64,000 bases of DNA from Mucilaginibacter tolerans (GTDB lineage Bacteria > Bacteroidota > Bacteroidia > Sphingobacteriales > Sphingobacteriaceae), in contig NZ_JAUMKB010000013.1 in assembly GCF_030519375.1 (NCBI RefSeq), positions 1 to 64,000 on the forward strand, in the 5' to 3' direction. The translations under genes were made by a program, and so were the position numbers. A model generated the notes under the pieces. That model saw only the letters and a list, made by a program, of their open reading frames with translations, did not search any database and was not told the DNA's origin. The first letter of the stretch is position 1, and every line of letters begins with the position of its first letter. This document shows positions 14,689 through 24,525 of the stretch, piece by piece.

Positions 14689-16020
14689 ATGAGAAAAAAT
14701 TCTGTCATGGCCTGGTCCATGGTTGTAGCCCTTGGTGGCTTTTTATTTGGATTTGATACGGCAGTAATTTCCGGGGCCGAAAAATCAATCCAGACCTACT
14801 GGGGTTTGTCTGTATTTCAACATGGCCTCACTATTTCTATAGCATTAATAGGAACAGTTATTGGGTCAATGCTCGGGTCAAAGCCGTCAGATCGCTTTGG
14901 AAGAAAGAACACACTCTATTTTGTAGCCGCTGCTTACTTATTATCGTCTATCGGAACCGCATTCGCAACTAACTGGTACACCTTCCTCCTATTCCGTTTT
15001 CTTGGCGGACTTGGCGTTGGCACGTCATCCGTTACTGCTCCAATATACATATCCGAAGTCTCTCCGGCTGAGCGTAGGGGGAACCTGGTAGGTTTGTTTC
15101 AATTTAATGTGGTGTTGGGGATCATGATCTCCTACCTGTCTAATTATTTAATCGGTCAGGGCGGAGAGGCATCATGGCGCTGGATGTTGGGTGTACAGGC
15201 GTTCCCATCTTTGCTATTTATTGTCCTGATCAGATTTATACCAGAAAGCCCCCGGTGGCTTGTACTTAAAAAAGGCGAAACTGAAAAAGCGCTGTCCATT
15301 CTAAAGATCATTAATCCCCTGAATTATGAGCGCGACCTGGTTGATATAAAAAAATCAGAGCTGGATAGCCAGGGTAGGAAACACAATGATTCGTTGTTTT
15401 CAGCCGAATATAAAAAACCGGCGTACCTGGCGGTATTGTTTGCCTTTTTCAACCAGGTATCCGGCATTAACGCCATTATTTATTATGCACCGCGAATTTT
15501 TGAAATGGCTGGCCTCGGCGCGCATTCATCCCTTTTGTCGACAGTAGGGATCGGTATGATCAATTTCCTTTTTACGCTTTTTGCAATCAATATCATCGAT
15601 AGAGTTGGAAGAAAGCTGTTAATGATTATCGGCTCGATTGGCCTTATCTGCTCCCTGTTCATGGTTGCCTTTACCTTTTACACTGGCCAGTTCGAGGGCT
15701 TTACAATTCCTATATACGTAATGATATTCATCGCCTTTTTTGCTTTCTCACAGGGTGCGGTTATTTGGGTATTCATTTCAGAGATATTTCCCAACCAGGT
15801 TCGGGCGCAGGGGCAAACGTTGGGAAGCTCCACGCATTGGATTATGGCAGCCATCATCGCTTTTTCCTTTCCTTTTTTTGCAGAGAAACTGGGGGGCGCC
15901 GTCACCTTCTCTTTTTTCGGGACGATGATGGTCCTCCAGTTAATTTTCGTGTGGCGGTTTATGCCCGAAACCAAGGGTAAGTCGCTTGAACAGATAGAAA
16001 CCAATATTGTGATGCATTAG
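14689..16020 (+). CDS. MFS sugar porter (probable fructose/H+ symporter)
   Basis: This 443-residue inner-membrane protein has about 12 transmembrane helices and the sugar porter (SP) family signatures: DRFGRKNTLY after TM2, R-x-G-R-K again in IDRVGRKLLM, PESPRWL after TM6 and PETKGKSLEQIE at the end. SP proteins move monosaccharides with protons or by facilitation. It is the first gene of the fructan operon and is followed after 4 bp by a fructokinase, so fructose is the likely substrate, taken from the periplasm after fructan breakdown. A comparable inner-membrane importer occurs in the B. thetaiotaomicron levan locus. Confidence 0.93.
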   Translation: MRKNSVMAWSMVVALGGFLFGFDTAVISGAEKSIQTYWGLSVFQHGLTISIALIGTVIGSMLGSKPSDRFGRKNTLYFVAAAYLLSSIGTAFATNWYTFLLFRFLGGLGVGTSSVTAPIYISEVSPAERRGNLVGLFQFNVVLGIMISYLSNYLIGQGGEASWRWMLGVQAFPSLLFIVLIRFIPESPRWLVLKKGETEKALSILKIINPLNYERDLVDIKKSELDSQGRKHNDSLFSAEYKKPAYLAVLFAFFNQVSGINAIIYYAPRIFEMAGLGAHSSLLSTVGIGMINFLFTLFAINIIDRVGRKLLMIIGSIGLICSLFMVAFTFYTGQFEGFTIPIYVMIFIAFFAFSQGAVIWVFISEIFPNQVRAQGQTLGSSTHWIMAAIIAFSFPFFAEKLGGAVTFSFFGTMMVLQLIFVWRFMPETKGKSLEQIETNIVMH

Positions 16021-16024
16021 TGGT

Positions 16025-16927
16025 ATGGATACTCAAACAAACATATTGCCAGCTATCTGTTTCGGGGAAGTATTATGGGATATGCTGCCCGAAGGCGCTC
16101 AACCAGGAGGAGCACCGCTAAATGTCGCGTACCATTTGAACAGGCGTGGAGTAAAAACAAACATCTTCAGTAAGGTCGGCAACGATTTGCAAGGGCACCA
16201 ACTGATTTCGCTCATTAAGTCGTGGGGGCTGGGAACAGATTTTTTGCAGGTTGATACAAAGTATCCCACCAGCCAGGTACTGGCAAAAATGAATGGTACC
16301 GAGGTAAGTTATGAAATCGTATCTCCTGTCGCCTGGGATTTTATTGAGCGAATTGATGCTGCCAAGCCTTTAATAGACAGTTCAACCTATTTCATCTATG
16401 GTAGCCTGGCATCAAGGAGTGAATTTACAAGAAAGACGCTGTTTGATCTGCTCGAAAATGAGTGTATCAAGGTTTTTGATATTAACCTGAGGCCGCCTTT
16501 TATCAGCGGGGATCTCCTTGGCGCGCTTTTAACCATGGCTGATATCGTAAAGTTCAACCAGGCTGAATTAGAAATGGTCCAGTCTGTATTCGGAGGTTCG
16601 TTCAGCAACGAGGTGTCTCAGGTCCGGTTTATCCAGGACAAGTTTAATGTGCCAGAAATTGTCGTCACCAAGGGTGAGTTCGGCGCTTCCTATTATAAAA
16701 ATCAAGCCATTTATCATGCTTGGGGAAGTGAAGTAAAAGTACAGGATACTATTGGAAGTGGCGATTCATTCCTGGCTGCTTTTATTGCCGGGCATTTTTT
16801 TAACAAAGAACCATGGCAAATCATAAAAGACGCGGTAGCCATGGGGGCTTTTATCGCTACAAAGAAAGGAGGTTGCCCGGATTATCAGATCCAAGAGTAC
16901 AGAGAATTTAACCAAAAGATGTTTTGA
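16025..16927 (+). CDS. Fructokinase (PfkB family)
   Basis: This 300-residue cytoplasmic kinase should convert fructose to fructose 6-phosphate with ATP. The N terminus ICFGEVLWDMLPEGAQPGGAPLNVAYHL is typical of bacterial fructokinases (G-E-x-L-x-D and PGGAP-N-A motifs). FDINLRPPF and the C-terminal DTIGSGDSFLAAFIAG supply the phosphate anion hole and catalytic base. It starts 4 bp after the sugar porter stop, with susC 35 bp downstream, placing it inside the fructan operon. This links extracellular fructan breakdown to glycolysis. Confidence 0.92.
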   Translation: MDTQTNILPAICFGEVLWDMLPEGAQPGGAPLNVAYHLNRRGVKTNIFSKVGNDLQGHQLISLIKSWGLGTDFLQVDTKYPTSQVLAKMNGTEVSYEIVSPVAWDFIERIDAAKPLIDSSTYFIYGSLASRSEFTRKTLFDLLENECIKVFDINLRPPFISGDLLGALLTMADIVKFNQAELEMVQSVFGGSFSNEVSQVRFIQDKFNVPEIVVTKGEFGASYYKNQAIYHAWGSEVKVQDTIGSGDSFLAAFIAGHFFNKEPWQIIKDAVAMGAFIATKKGGCPDYQIQEYREFNQKMF

Positions 16928-16962
16928 ATTAACCTAATCAATTACCCTAAAATGAAAACTAA

Positions 16963-19900
16963 ATGAGAAGATTATTACTTTTTTTCGCGTTGCTTGTCCT
17001 GACGACTGGACTCGCGAACGCACAAATCCGCCCGGTAACTGGTACGGTAACTGATACAACATCGTTACCACTGCCGGGGGTGACTGTGTCGGTAATCGGC
17101 GCCAGCGCCGGTACAGTAACCGATGCAAACGGAAAGTTTACCATAAGTGCCGCAACAGGTCAGATGCTTAAGGTGAGCTTTATAGGATATCAAACCGCTA
17201 CTTACAAGATTACTGAAGGCCAGCAAAACCTTCGGATTGTCTTAAAAGCGAATGCAACTGACTTGAACGAGGTCATCGTTACAGGTTATGCCACTGAAAA
17301 GAAGAAAGACCTGACCGGCTCGGTAGCGGTGGTTGACCTGTCAGCTGTTAAAAATAACAGTTCCGGAAACACCATGCAGGCTCTGGAAGGCCGTGTTGCG
17401 GGCCTGTATATCGAAAAAGATGGATCCGTTAATGGCGCGACAAGCAGAATATTGATCCGCGGAGCAAATACATTGGGCAATAATGATCCGCTCTATATCA
17501 TCGATGGTATACCAACAACCCGTCCCGAAGTATTCCAAAGCCTGTCACCTTCAAACATTGCCTCTATACAGGTGCTCAAGGATGCATCCGCCGAATCAAT
17601 ATATGGTGCACGTGCATCTAATGGCGTGATAATCGTCACTACGAAAACCGGAGGAAATACCGAGGGTAAGGTTCAATTCCAGTTCAACAGTACCACGTCA
17701 GTTGAATCTGAAAAATCATTGCGCTACAAAGTGCTCAATGCTGTAGACCGGGGAAAAGCTTTATGGCAGGCCTCGGTAAATGATCATACGAACCCTAACG
17801 ATGGTTATGGTGACATATATACTTTTGATTGGAACAATGATTATAATAATCCCGTTTTAAACAGCGTTACGCCCAAACCATTTGTAGGCGGTGACCCAAA
17901 CACTCCCGTCGGTGACACCAATTGGCAAAGCGTACTGTATAAAACAGCTATTGCGACAAATAACGATTTTACAGCGACAGTAGGCAACAAAAACTCATCG
18001 CTTGACATAAATTTCGGACATATTACCAATAATGGCCTTGTCAAATTTACCAGGTATGTTCGTAATTCCGGCAGCATCAATGCTATCACCCGCGCATTTA
18101 ATGGCAAAGCTACGTTTGGCGCGAGCATAAAAATAGCCAACTCTAATGAGACGCTTCCAACAAAAGATTTGGGAGGAGCGACTACAACAGCCTTGGCAGT
18201 TAACTTAGCTCCGACAATACCAGTTTACCAAAAAGACGGAACTACCTATGCAGGTGAATTGGGCGCCGGCTATTCTGATAGGAATAATCCGCTGCACATG
18301 CAGGATCTCGCAAAATGGAATAATACCAACCGATTGACGACTTTTGGAAATATATTTTTAGAAATACAACCGATCAAAAACCTGTATATCAAGTCTAATT
18401 ACGGTGCAGATAATGCAAATTATTTAGCGAAGGTAATTAGCCCGACATTTTCAGAGGGGGCGTTAAACCGCACTACAAATAGCCTGTTTAATGATCAGAA
18501 CCACTATCTAAGCACAACCTGGTCAAACACCATCCGGTATGATTTCGATCTGAATAAAAATAATCACTTCAAGATTTTAGCGGGTACGGAGTACATTAAA
18601 ACTTTTACAGATTACCTGACAACCTACAAGGAAAATTTTGCCATTCAATCAGAAGACTATTTCGTATTTGACGCAGGCACTGGCAAAACAAACATAACTG
18701 GCACGTCGCTTGGACATAGCTTATTCTCGCAGTTCGGACGCCTGGATTACAACTATAATAATAAGTATTTGCTCGCTCTTACTCTACGTCGTGACGGTTC
18801 TTCAAGATTTGGTGCCAATAATCAGTATGGTATTTTTCCGGCGGCCTCCGCAGGCTGGAGGATCGACCAGGAAGATTTCATGAAGAATCAGACGCTTTTC
18901 TCTCAGCTAAAAGCACGTCTTGGTGTTGGCCGCGTGGGTAACCAAGAAATTGGTGATTTGTCGCGCTATACACTTTATTATGCCCGATATGGTTTTACGC
19001 AAAATCAACTTACGCCCGGTTTTTGGGAGCAATATATGAATATTGGTACTGCGTATTCATTAACCGGCGCCAACACAGGGGCTTTGCCATCCGGATTCGT
19101 ACAGACCCAGTTGGGCAACCCCGATCTGAAATGGGAAACAACCGATGAAATCAATGCAGGTTTAGATTTCACGTTCTTGCACGATAAAATTTCGGGATCA
19201 TTCGATTATTTCTCAAGAAATACCACAGGTATATTAATTACGCCGCCGGTTGCTTCAGCATTGGGCGAAGGTCAAAGCAAAACTGTAAACGGTGCTTCAA
19301 AAAGTAACAAAGGCTGGGAGCTTGTCCTGACTTATCATGGACAGCAAAGCGGAGACTTTAACTACAACGTTACTTTAAACTTTTCTCATTTCAGGGATAA
19401 GATCACCAAGTTGCCAGAAGATGTGCGGCCTGCCTATCCCGGCAACCTGGCGAACACCATCATCGGTCATTCGCAGTTTGATATTTTTGGTTACAAAACT
19501 GCCGGATTATTCCAATCACAAGCTGAAGTCGATGCGGCTCCAACCCAAATTGGCGCAGGCCCCGGACGAATTCGTTATGTAGATACCAATCATGACGGCA
19601 AAATTGATGCAAACGATCAAACCTGGATTGGCACTACCCTGCCTGCCCTGGAATATGGTGCAAGAGTTGACCTGAACTATAAAAAATTCGATCTGGTCAT
19701 ATTCGGATCTGGTGTAGCCGGAAGGAGAGGATATGACCCCTATACCTTCTTCAACAATTTGATGCATAGCAGGGAAGATGTTGGCCCTGGCGTATTCAAC
19801 GGATGGACACCGCAACATACGAACACCAACGTTCCGGCATTGACGCTTAAGGATAATAATAACGAGACCACAAGAACTTCGGATTATTTTATTGTGAATA

Positions 19901-20106
19901 CGTCTTACTTTAAGGTTCGGAATATCCAATTCGGTTATACCATTCAGCCACGCGCAGTCTTTACCAGGCTTAGGGTGTTTATAATGGGTGAAAACCTGTT
20001 CGTTGTTAAAAGCAAGCAATACCTGGGCCCGGATCCAGAAAGGTCAAGTCTTGATGTAGTACCTGTTCCTAAAATCTTAAGCTTTGGCGTTAACGCTTCA
20101 TTTTAA
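16963..20106 (+). CDS. SusC-like TonB-dependent outer-membrane transporter (fructan)
   Basis: This 1047-residue protein has a signal peptide (1-20, cleavage near ANAQ), a carboxypeptidase-regulatory-like domain (about 25-100, VTGTVTDTTSLPLPGVTV) and a TonB box region NEVIVTGYATEKKKDLTGSV. A plug (about 115-230, with LIRGANTLGNNDPLYIIDG and KDASAESIYGARASNGVIIVTT) and a 22-strand barrel follow, ending in an aromatic C terminus (GVNASF). It imports oligosaccharides captured by its SusD partner using TonB energy. It lacks an N-terminal STN domain, so anti-sigma signalling is not expected; control by the PBP-HTCS fits. susD begins 10 bp later. Confidence 0.96.
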   Translation: MRRLLLFFALLVLTTGLANAQIRPVTGTVTDTTSLPLPGVTVSVIGASAGTVTDANGKFTISAATGQMLKVSFIGYQTATYKITEGQQNLRIVLKANATDLNEVIVTGYATEKKKDLTGSVAVVDLSAVKNNSSGNTMQALEGRVAGLYIEKDGSVNGATSRILIRGANTLGNNDPLYIIDGIPTTRPEVFQSLSPSNIASIQVLKDASAESIYGARASNGVIIVTTKTGGNTEGKVQFQFNSTTSVESEKSLRYKVLNAVDRGKALWQASVNDHTNPNDGYGDIYTFDWNNDYNNPVLNSVTPKPFVGGDPNTPVGDTNWQSVLYKTAIATNNDFTATVGNKNSSLDINFGHITNNGLVKFTRYVRNSGSINAITRAFNGKATFGASIKIANSNETLPTKDLGGATTTALAVNLAPTIPVYQKDGTTYAGELGAGYSDRNNPLHMQDLAKWNNTNRLTTFGNIFLEIQPIKNLYIKSNYGADNANYLAKVISPTFSEGALNRTTNSLFNDQNHYLSTTWSNTIRYDFDLNKNNHFKILAGTEYIKTFTDYLTTYKENFAIQSEDYFVFDAGTGKTNITGTSLGHSLFSQFGRLDYNYNNKYLLALTLRRDGSSRFGANNQYGIFPAASAGWRIDQEDFMKNQTLFSQLKARLGVGRVGNQEIGDLSRYTLYYARYGFTQNQLTPGFWEQYMNIGTAYSLTGANTGALPSGFVQTQLGNPDLKWETTDEINAGLDFTFLHDKISGSFDYFSRNTTGILITPPVASALGEGQSKTVNGASKSNKGWELVLTYHGQQSGDFNYNVTLNFSHFRDKITKLPEDVRPAYPGNLANTIIGHSQFDIFGYKTAGLFQSQAEVDAAPTQIGAGPGRIRYVDTNHDGKIDANDQTWIGTTLPALEYGARVDLNYKKFDLVIFGSGVAGRRGYDPYTFFNNLMHSREDVGPGVFNGWTPQHTNTNVPALTLKDNNNETTRTSDYFIVNTSYFKVRNIQFGYTIQPRAVFTRLRVFIMGENLFVVKSKQYLGPDPERSSLDVVPVPKILSFGVNASF

Positions 20107-20116
20107 ATTCACTGAT

Positions 20117-21823
20117 ATGAAAACGAAAATATTATTCATTACGGCTTTAGCCGGGCTTATTAGTGTAAGCTCGTGCAAAAAAGCATTAGACTATACACCA
20201 AAAGGTGCATTAAAGTCTACGGATTTGACTTCGCCAACTGCTGTTGAGGGGTTAGTTACAGCCGCGTATGCCGGCATCGGAAACGGAGATATGATCGGAC
20301 CGATTTACAGCAACTGGGCGTATGGAAGCGTCCGTTCCGACGATGCTTATAAAGGAGGTGGCGGCACCGGGGATGTTGGCGAAATTGACGCTATGGAGCA
20401 TTATAATCTAGTTAACCCATCACTTGATGCGTTCATTTCCAGAACATGGAAGAACCTGTTCAAATCAATTTCAAGGGCAAACGTAGCGCTTAGAGCAGTT
20501 GAAGCCATATCTGACGCGCAATTCCCCAACAAAAAAATCCGGATAGCAGAATTGAGATTTTTGAGGGCGCATTCCTATTTTATCATGAAGCGCCTCTACA
20601 AGCAGGTTCCGATCTTTGATGAAACGGCGACGGCCGATCAGATCCTGAAAACATCAAATACGTTATCAGATGAAGACGCGTGGAATAAAATTGCCGATGA
20701 TTTCCAGTATGCAGTTGATAACCTGCCTGCTTCTCAGCCCGAGTTGGCCAGAGCAAATAAATATGCGGCCGAAGCCTATTTAGCCAAAGTAAGGTTGTAT
20801 CAGGCTTATGTGCAAGATGCTTCATACCATGTCACCAATATTGATCAGACCAGATTGCAACAAGTAGTCGATCTCACTCAGGACGTTATTGCTTCGGGCA
20901 AATACTCACTTAGTCCGGACATAGCAGACAATTTCTTACCAGAAACAGAGAACGGCCCGGAATCGATTTTTGCTATTCAATTTACCATTAACGATGGCAC
21001 CACCGATGGGCGATTAAATTTTGAAGATGGTCTAAATTATCCGCATGGTGCTCCGCAATATGGGTGTTGCGGGTTTCACGCTGTTAGCCAAAACTTGGTG
21101 AATGCATTTACTACCGATGTCAATGGATTACCAAATTTCGATACATTTAATAATAGCATAGCGGACTTGTCAACCCAAACAGTCGACGTCCGGATCGATC
21201 ACACCGTAGGTATCGATGGCCACCCTTATAAATATGATCCGACCAAACCATTTAGTAATAGCTGGGTACGTGACCCGGGGGTTTACGGCAATTTTCATAC
21301 TATGCGAAGCCAGCAGTTAGCCACCAGTTCATCATACTTTAAGCTTGGACCATTTATGGGAACTGCAAAAAATGTGGATGTGCTTAGGTATGACGATGTG
21401 TTGTTAATGCAGGCAGAAGCTTATATCGAATTAAATCAGCCGGCCAAGGCTTTGCCATTAATTAATCAAATTCGAATCCGGGCTGCTGCAAGTACAGGAA
21501 GACTTAAAAAGCTGGATGGTACCTTTCCGTCTAACTACAATGTTCAGCCTTATACTGCAGCCAACTGGACACAGGCATATGCAAGAAAGGCCTTGCAGTG
21601 GGAAAGACGCTTAGAGTTTGCCACCGAAGGTGATCGTTTCTTTGACCTGGTTCGCTGGGGCATCGCTGAGCCGACATTGAATGCTTATATCAATGTAGAG
21701 AAAGGCAGACGGTCTTTTTTAAACACAGCGAAATTTACCGCGGGAAGAGACGAGTATCTGCCTATACCGCAGTCGGAAATTCAGTTTACCAATGGCCTAT
21801 ATAAACAAAATCCTGGCTATTAA
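20117..21823 (+). CDS. SusD-like surface glycan-binding lipoprotein (fructan)
   Basis: This 568-residue RagB/SusD protein starts at the ATG at 20117; an in-frame start 33 bp upstream would overlap susC and hide the signal peptide. The lipobox ISVSSC places the lipidated Cys near residue 20, for display at the cell surface. TPR-like helices, including the signature RIAELRFLRAHSYFIMKRLYKQVPIFDET and a late RALQWERRLEFATEGDRFFDLVRWG-type segment, are SusD hallmarks. The C terminus, YLPIPQSEIQFTNGLYKQNPGY, is typical. It forms the lid of the SusC channel and binds fructan oligosaccharides. A strong hairpin follows the stop. Confidence 0.95.
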   Translation: MKTKILFITALAGLISVSSCKKALDYTPKGALKSTDLTSPTAVEGLVTAAYAGIGNGDMIGPIYSNWAYGSVRSDDAYKGGGGTGDVGEIDAMEHYNLVNPSLDAFISRTWKNLFKSISRANVALRAVEAISDAQFPNKKIRIAELRFLRAHSYFIMKRLYKQVPIFDETATADQILKTSNTLSDEDAWNKIADDFQYAVDNLPASQPELARANKYAAEAYLAKVRLYQAYVQDASYHVTNIDQTRLQQVVDLTQDVIASGKYSLSPDIADNFLPETENGPESIFAIQFTINDGTTDGRLNFEDGLNYPHGAPQYGCCGFHAVSQNLVNAFTTDVNGLPNFDTFNNSIADLSTQTVDVRIDHTVGIDGHPYKYDPTKPFSNSWVRDPGVYGNFHTMRSQQLATSSSYFKLGPFMGTAKNVDVLRYDDVLLMQAEAYIELNQPAKALPLINQIRIRAAASTGRLKKLDGTFPSNYNVQPYTAANWTQAYARKALQWERRLEFATEGDRFFDLVRWGIAEPTLNAYINVEKGRRSFLNTAKFTAGRDEYLPIPQSEIQFTNGLYKQNPGY

Positions 21824-21842
21824 ATATTAACCGTTAACCATG

Positions 21843-21876
21843 GCGGGGCATCCGGCTTGAACTGCCGGAGCCCCGC
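21843..21876 (+). terminator. GC-rich intercistronic hairpin after susD
   Basis: GCGGGGC-a-TCCGGC (21843-21856) pairs with GCCGGA-GCCCCGC (21864-21876) with one bulged A and a 7-base loop. No T tract follows. In this position it probably reduces read-through or stabilises the susCD mRNA 3' end, letting susCD be expressed above the downstream genes. Confidence 0.65.
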
Positions 21877-21893
21877 TAATTTAATGAGCATCG

Positions 21894-22367
21894 ATGAAAA
21901 ATTGCTTTCTCAGCTGCCTGTTGTTGTTTTCATCATACGTTGCGACGGCTCAGAAACCGGTTCAGCAAGTACCTCAATTTGTATTTTACAGATTGGACAA
22001 GAGGCCCTTTACAAAGCAGGATATGCTGCCTCAAAAAAAGGCTTTTTTTGTTTTTTTTGACTCTGACTGCGAGCATTGCCAACATGCCATGCACGAGATT
22101 AACTCACAATACAAGAAGTTCGATAAGGCCGAAATATATCTTATAACGCTGGATGATCCGGCAAAGATAGCCAGGTTTATGAGTACCTATGGCCCTGGTC
22201 TGATTGGCAAGAGGAACGTGACAATGCTTCGTGACCTGAGAAATGAATTTATCGCTGATTTTAATCCGCGCCAGTACCCCTCGATGCTATTGTTCTCTTC
22301 TAACGGAAAGCTGCTGATGTATCAGGACGATCCAAATGCTTTGTCCCAAATATTTAAACTACTGTAG
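21894..22367 (+). CDS. Secreted thioredoxin-like protein of the fructan locus
   Basis: This 157-residue protein has a signal peptide (1-20, ending in TAQ) and a thioredoxin-like fold with motif CEHC at residues 59-62 in FFVFFDSDCEHCQHAM. QYPSMLLFSSNGK provides the cis-Pro strand near residue 138. It is therefore a periplasmic or surface thiol protein, of the general TlpA/peroxiredoxin-like type rather than a classical CxPC thioredoxin. It lies between susD and GH32, where a SusE-type glycan-binding protein is usual. It might protect or fold disulfides in the locus proteins, but that is an inference. The C terminus is complete. Confidence 0.78.
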   Translation: MKNCFLSCLLLFSSYVATAQKPVQQVPQFVFYRLDKRPFTKQDMLPQKKAFFVFFDSDCEHCQHAMHEINSQYKKFDKAEIYLITLDDPAKIARFMSTYGPGLIGKRNVTMLRDLRNEFIADFNPRQYPSMLLFSSNGKLLMYQDDPNALSQIFKLL

Positions 22368-22388
22368 CCGTCTATAACCTAAATAAAA

Positions 22389-23873
22389 GTGTATAAAAAA
22401 ATAATCACCCTGTGCCTATTATTTGTAGGTTATCTTTGTCATTTTGCAAAAGCGCAAGAGTCAGTTACCAAAGAGTATCATGAGCAATACCGCCCGCAGG
22501 TGCATTTCTCGCCCAAAGCGCATTGGATGAACGACCCCAACGGAATGGTTTATTTCAAAGGTATTTACCACCTGTTTTTTCAATATTATCCCAATGGTAG
22601 TACTTGGGGACCTATGCACTGGGGGCACGCAACAACCAAAGATTTGGTGCACTGGAAGGAGTTGCCGATTGCATTATATCCTGATAGTTTGGGTTATATT
22701 TTTTCTGGCAGTGCCGTCGTCGATTCAAATAATACGTCGGGTTTTGGGAAAAACGGTAAGAGCCCCTTGGTTGCAATTTTTACAAGCCACGATCCAAAAG
22801 CCGAAAAAGCCGGAAGTGTCAATACGGAGAATGAAAGCCTTGCCTACAGCCTTGATAATGGAGTGACCTGGACAAAATACGCCGGCAATCCTGTTTTAAA
22901 AAATCCTGGTATCCGCGATTTTCGTGACCCGAAAGTCATGTGGTATGCCAAGGAGAAAAAATGGGTGATGACATTAGCTACAAAAGACCACATCACCTTT
23001 TACTCGTCGCCTGATTTAAAGAATTGGAAAAAGGAAAGCGAGTTTGGTAAAGAAATTGGTGCTCACGGAGGCGTGTGGGAGTGCCCTGACCTGTTCCCTC
23101 TAACGCTTAATGGAAAAACCTATTGGGTGCTGATCGTTAATTTAAACCCAGGTGGGCCAAACGGAGGGTCGGCCACTCAATATTTTATCGGGCAATTTGA
23201 TGGTAATAGATTTTCTTCAATAGACGATCAAACAAGATGGCTGGATTATGGCCCGGACGAGTATGCAGGCGTGACGTGGGGCAATACCGGTAATCGACGA
23301 ATATTTTTAGGTTGGATGGCTAACTGGGCCTATACCCAGCAGGTGCCTACCACAAAATGGCGCAATGCGATGACCATACCCCGTGAACTTGCGTTGTTTG
23401 AATCTAATGGAATAATATATGTGGGATCAACGCCAGTCAAGGAACTTTTTTTATTACTGGAAAAACCTGTCAAAGAGAAAGCATCAACCAAGTCTAAAAG
23501 GCTATCGGGACAATATCTAATGCGTGTAAGTGCGAATACAGGATCTGATTTCTCCATCACCTTGTCAAATAAATCTGGCGAAAAATTGATTATCGGCTAC
23601 GATAAAGCAAAAGATCAATATTTCATAGACCGGGCAAAATCGGGCAGGGTTGATTTTGCCGAAAGCTTTTCGAAAGTCGCTTATGCTCCAAGATTTTCAA
23701 AAGAAGTAAATTCTCAACTTCTGCTAGTAGTAGACAGATCAACAGTAGAGTTGTTTGCAGACGGCGGAAAAACGGTAATGACCGGTGTTTTCTTCCCATC
23801 AACTCCATATGATGATTTCACACTTAAATCAGCAAAAGCAACACAACTGACACCATTGAATCCAATTTGGTAA
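22389..23873 (+). CDS. GH32 fructan hydrolase (levanase/inulinase/exo-fructanase type)
   Basis: This 494-residue secreted enzyme starts with GTG at 22389 and has a signal peptide (1-22). All GH32 catalytic motifs are present: HWMNDPNG with nucleophile Asp49, FRDPKV (RDP at 179-181, transition-state stabiliser) and ECPDL with acid/base Glu231. The five-bladed propeller is followed by a C-terminal beta-sandwich (about 345-490, including LVVDRSTVELFADGG). It releases fructose from levan, inulin or sucrose-type substrates; endo versus exo action cannot be told from the motifs. It is the last gene of the operon and is followed by a terminator. Confidence 0.95.
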   Translation: MYKKIITLCLLFVGYLCHFAKAQESVTKEYHEQYRPQVHFSPKAHWMNDPNGMVYFKGIYHLFFQYYPNGSTWGPMHWGHATTKDLVHWKELPIALYPDSLGYIFSGSAVVDSNNTSGFGKNGKSPLVAIFTSHDPKAEKAGSVNTENESLAYSLDNGVTWTKYAGNPVLKNPGIRDFRDPKVMWYAKEKKWVMTLATKDHITFYSSPDLKNWKKESEFGKEIGAHGGVWECPDLFPLTLNGKTYWVLIVNLNPGGPNGGSATQYFIGQFDGNRFSSIDDQTRWLDYGPDEYAGVTWGNTGNRRIFLGWMANWAYTQQVPTTKWRNAMTIPRELALFESNGIIYVGSTPVKELFLLLEKPVKEKASTKSKRLSGQYLMRVSANTGSDFSITLSNKSGEKLIIGYDKAKDQYFIDRAKSGRVDFAESFSKVAYAPRFSKEVNSQLLLVVDRSTVELFADGGKTVMTGVFFPSTPYDDFTLKSAKATQLTPLNPIW

Positions 23874-23917
23874 AAAAATATTGCAGCGTGAGATCTGCGA
23901 TTTAGTAAATAGTTAGG

Positions 23918-23945
23918 CGCTGCCTGGGTTCAGGCAGCGTTTTTA
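23918..23945 (+). terminator. Intrinsic terminator of the fructan operon
   Basis: CGCTGCCTG (23918-23926) and CAGGCAGCG (23931-23939) form a perfect 9-bp stem with a GGTT loop followed by TTTTTAA. Confidence 0.88.
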
Positions 23946-24195
23946 ATGCCAATAAAAACTAATTAAAATTCACTATGCACGAGCTTATATGTGCTCCCAC
24001 AATAATTCTATTGGCAAACTTGCCTTTTCCAATCCGCTATTTTTCACGGCTCGCCCGCTCATATTGGAGTTTATAACGACACACATTCGTCTATTAGGTG
24101 ACATCAAATGGTCTTGTTTATATAGGGAGCGAAGATCATAACCTTTATGCGAAAGAGGAAAAACTGGCTCAGGAGCCGCAAAAAACCAAATGGTT

Positions 24196-24223
24196 AGCCC
24201 CAATCCTCCGAGTGGGGCTTTTT
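24196..24223 (+). terminator. Orphan intrinsic terminator
   Basis: AGCCCCA (24196-24202) pairs with TGGGGCT (24213-24219) around a 10-base loop and is followed by TTTTTATT. A smaller AACCA/TGGTT hairpin precedes it. No gene ends just upstream, so it may end a short RNA. Confidence 0.6.
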
Positions 24224-24515
24224 ATTATTGGCAAATCTGTAAAACCTACTAAGAAACCATAATGGCATTCAAAGCCTTCCAACAGATCATACTATTTCTA
24301 TAGAATGGTTCAGGCGTCTTTATTAATGATAAAAACGATGGAAAGTGTTTTAAAACAAAACATTTCAGCAAAGTTATAACACGTATTTACAGTAAAATAT
24401 CTGAACGCCTTAGGATTACCGAATCTTTGTCCAATAAAATATCAATAAATTTTGTGATCGATCCTGCGCTGTTAGTTGTTTTACCATCGTACCAATTATG
24501 ACTTATGATAATTGG

Positions 24516-24525
24516 ACAAATGTTG
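24516..24525 (+). promoter_or_regulatory. Shared xylan-locus motif, site 1 (ACAAATGTTG)
   Basis: ACAAATGTTG, within the 12-mer GACAAATGTTGT that also occurs exactly at 35939-35950 on the other strand. It lies in the region upstream of the xylan susC. The core ACAA-n3-TTGT is nearly palindromic. Confidence 0.4.

Noticed and set aside
20084..20116. Upstream start for the fructan SusD
   Set aside because: It would begin inside susC and bury the lipoprotein signal peptide.
23985..24203. Leftward 72-codon frame in the gap after GH32
   Set aside because: No domain, no promoter, and it runs against the orphan terminator.
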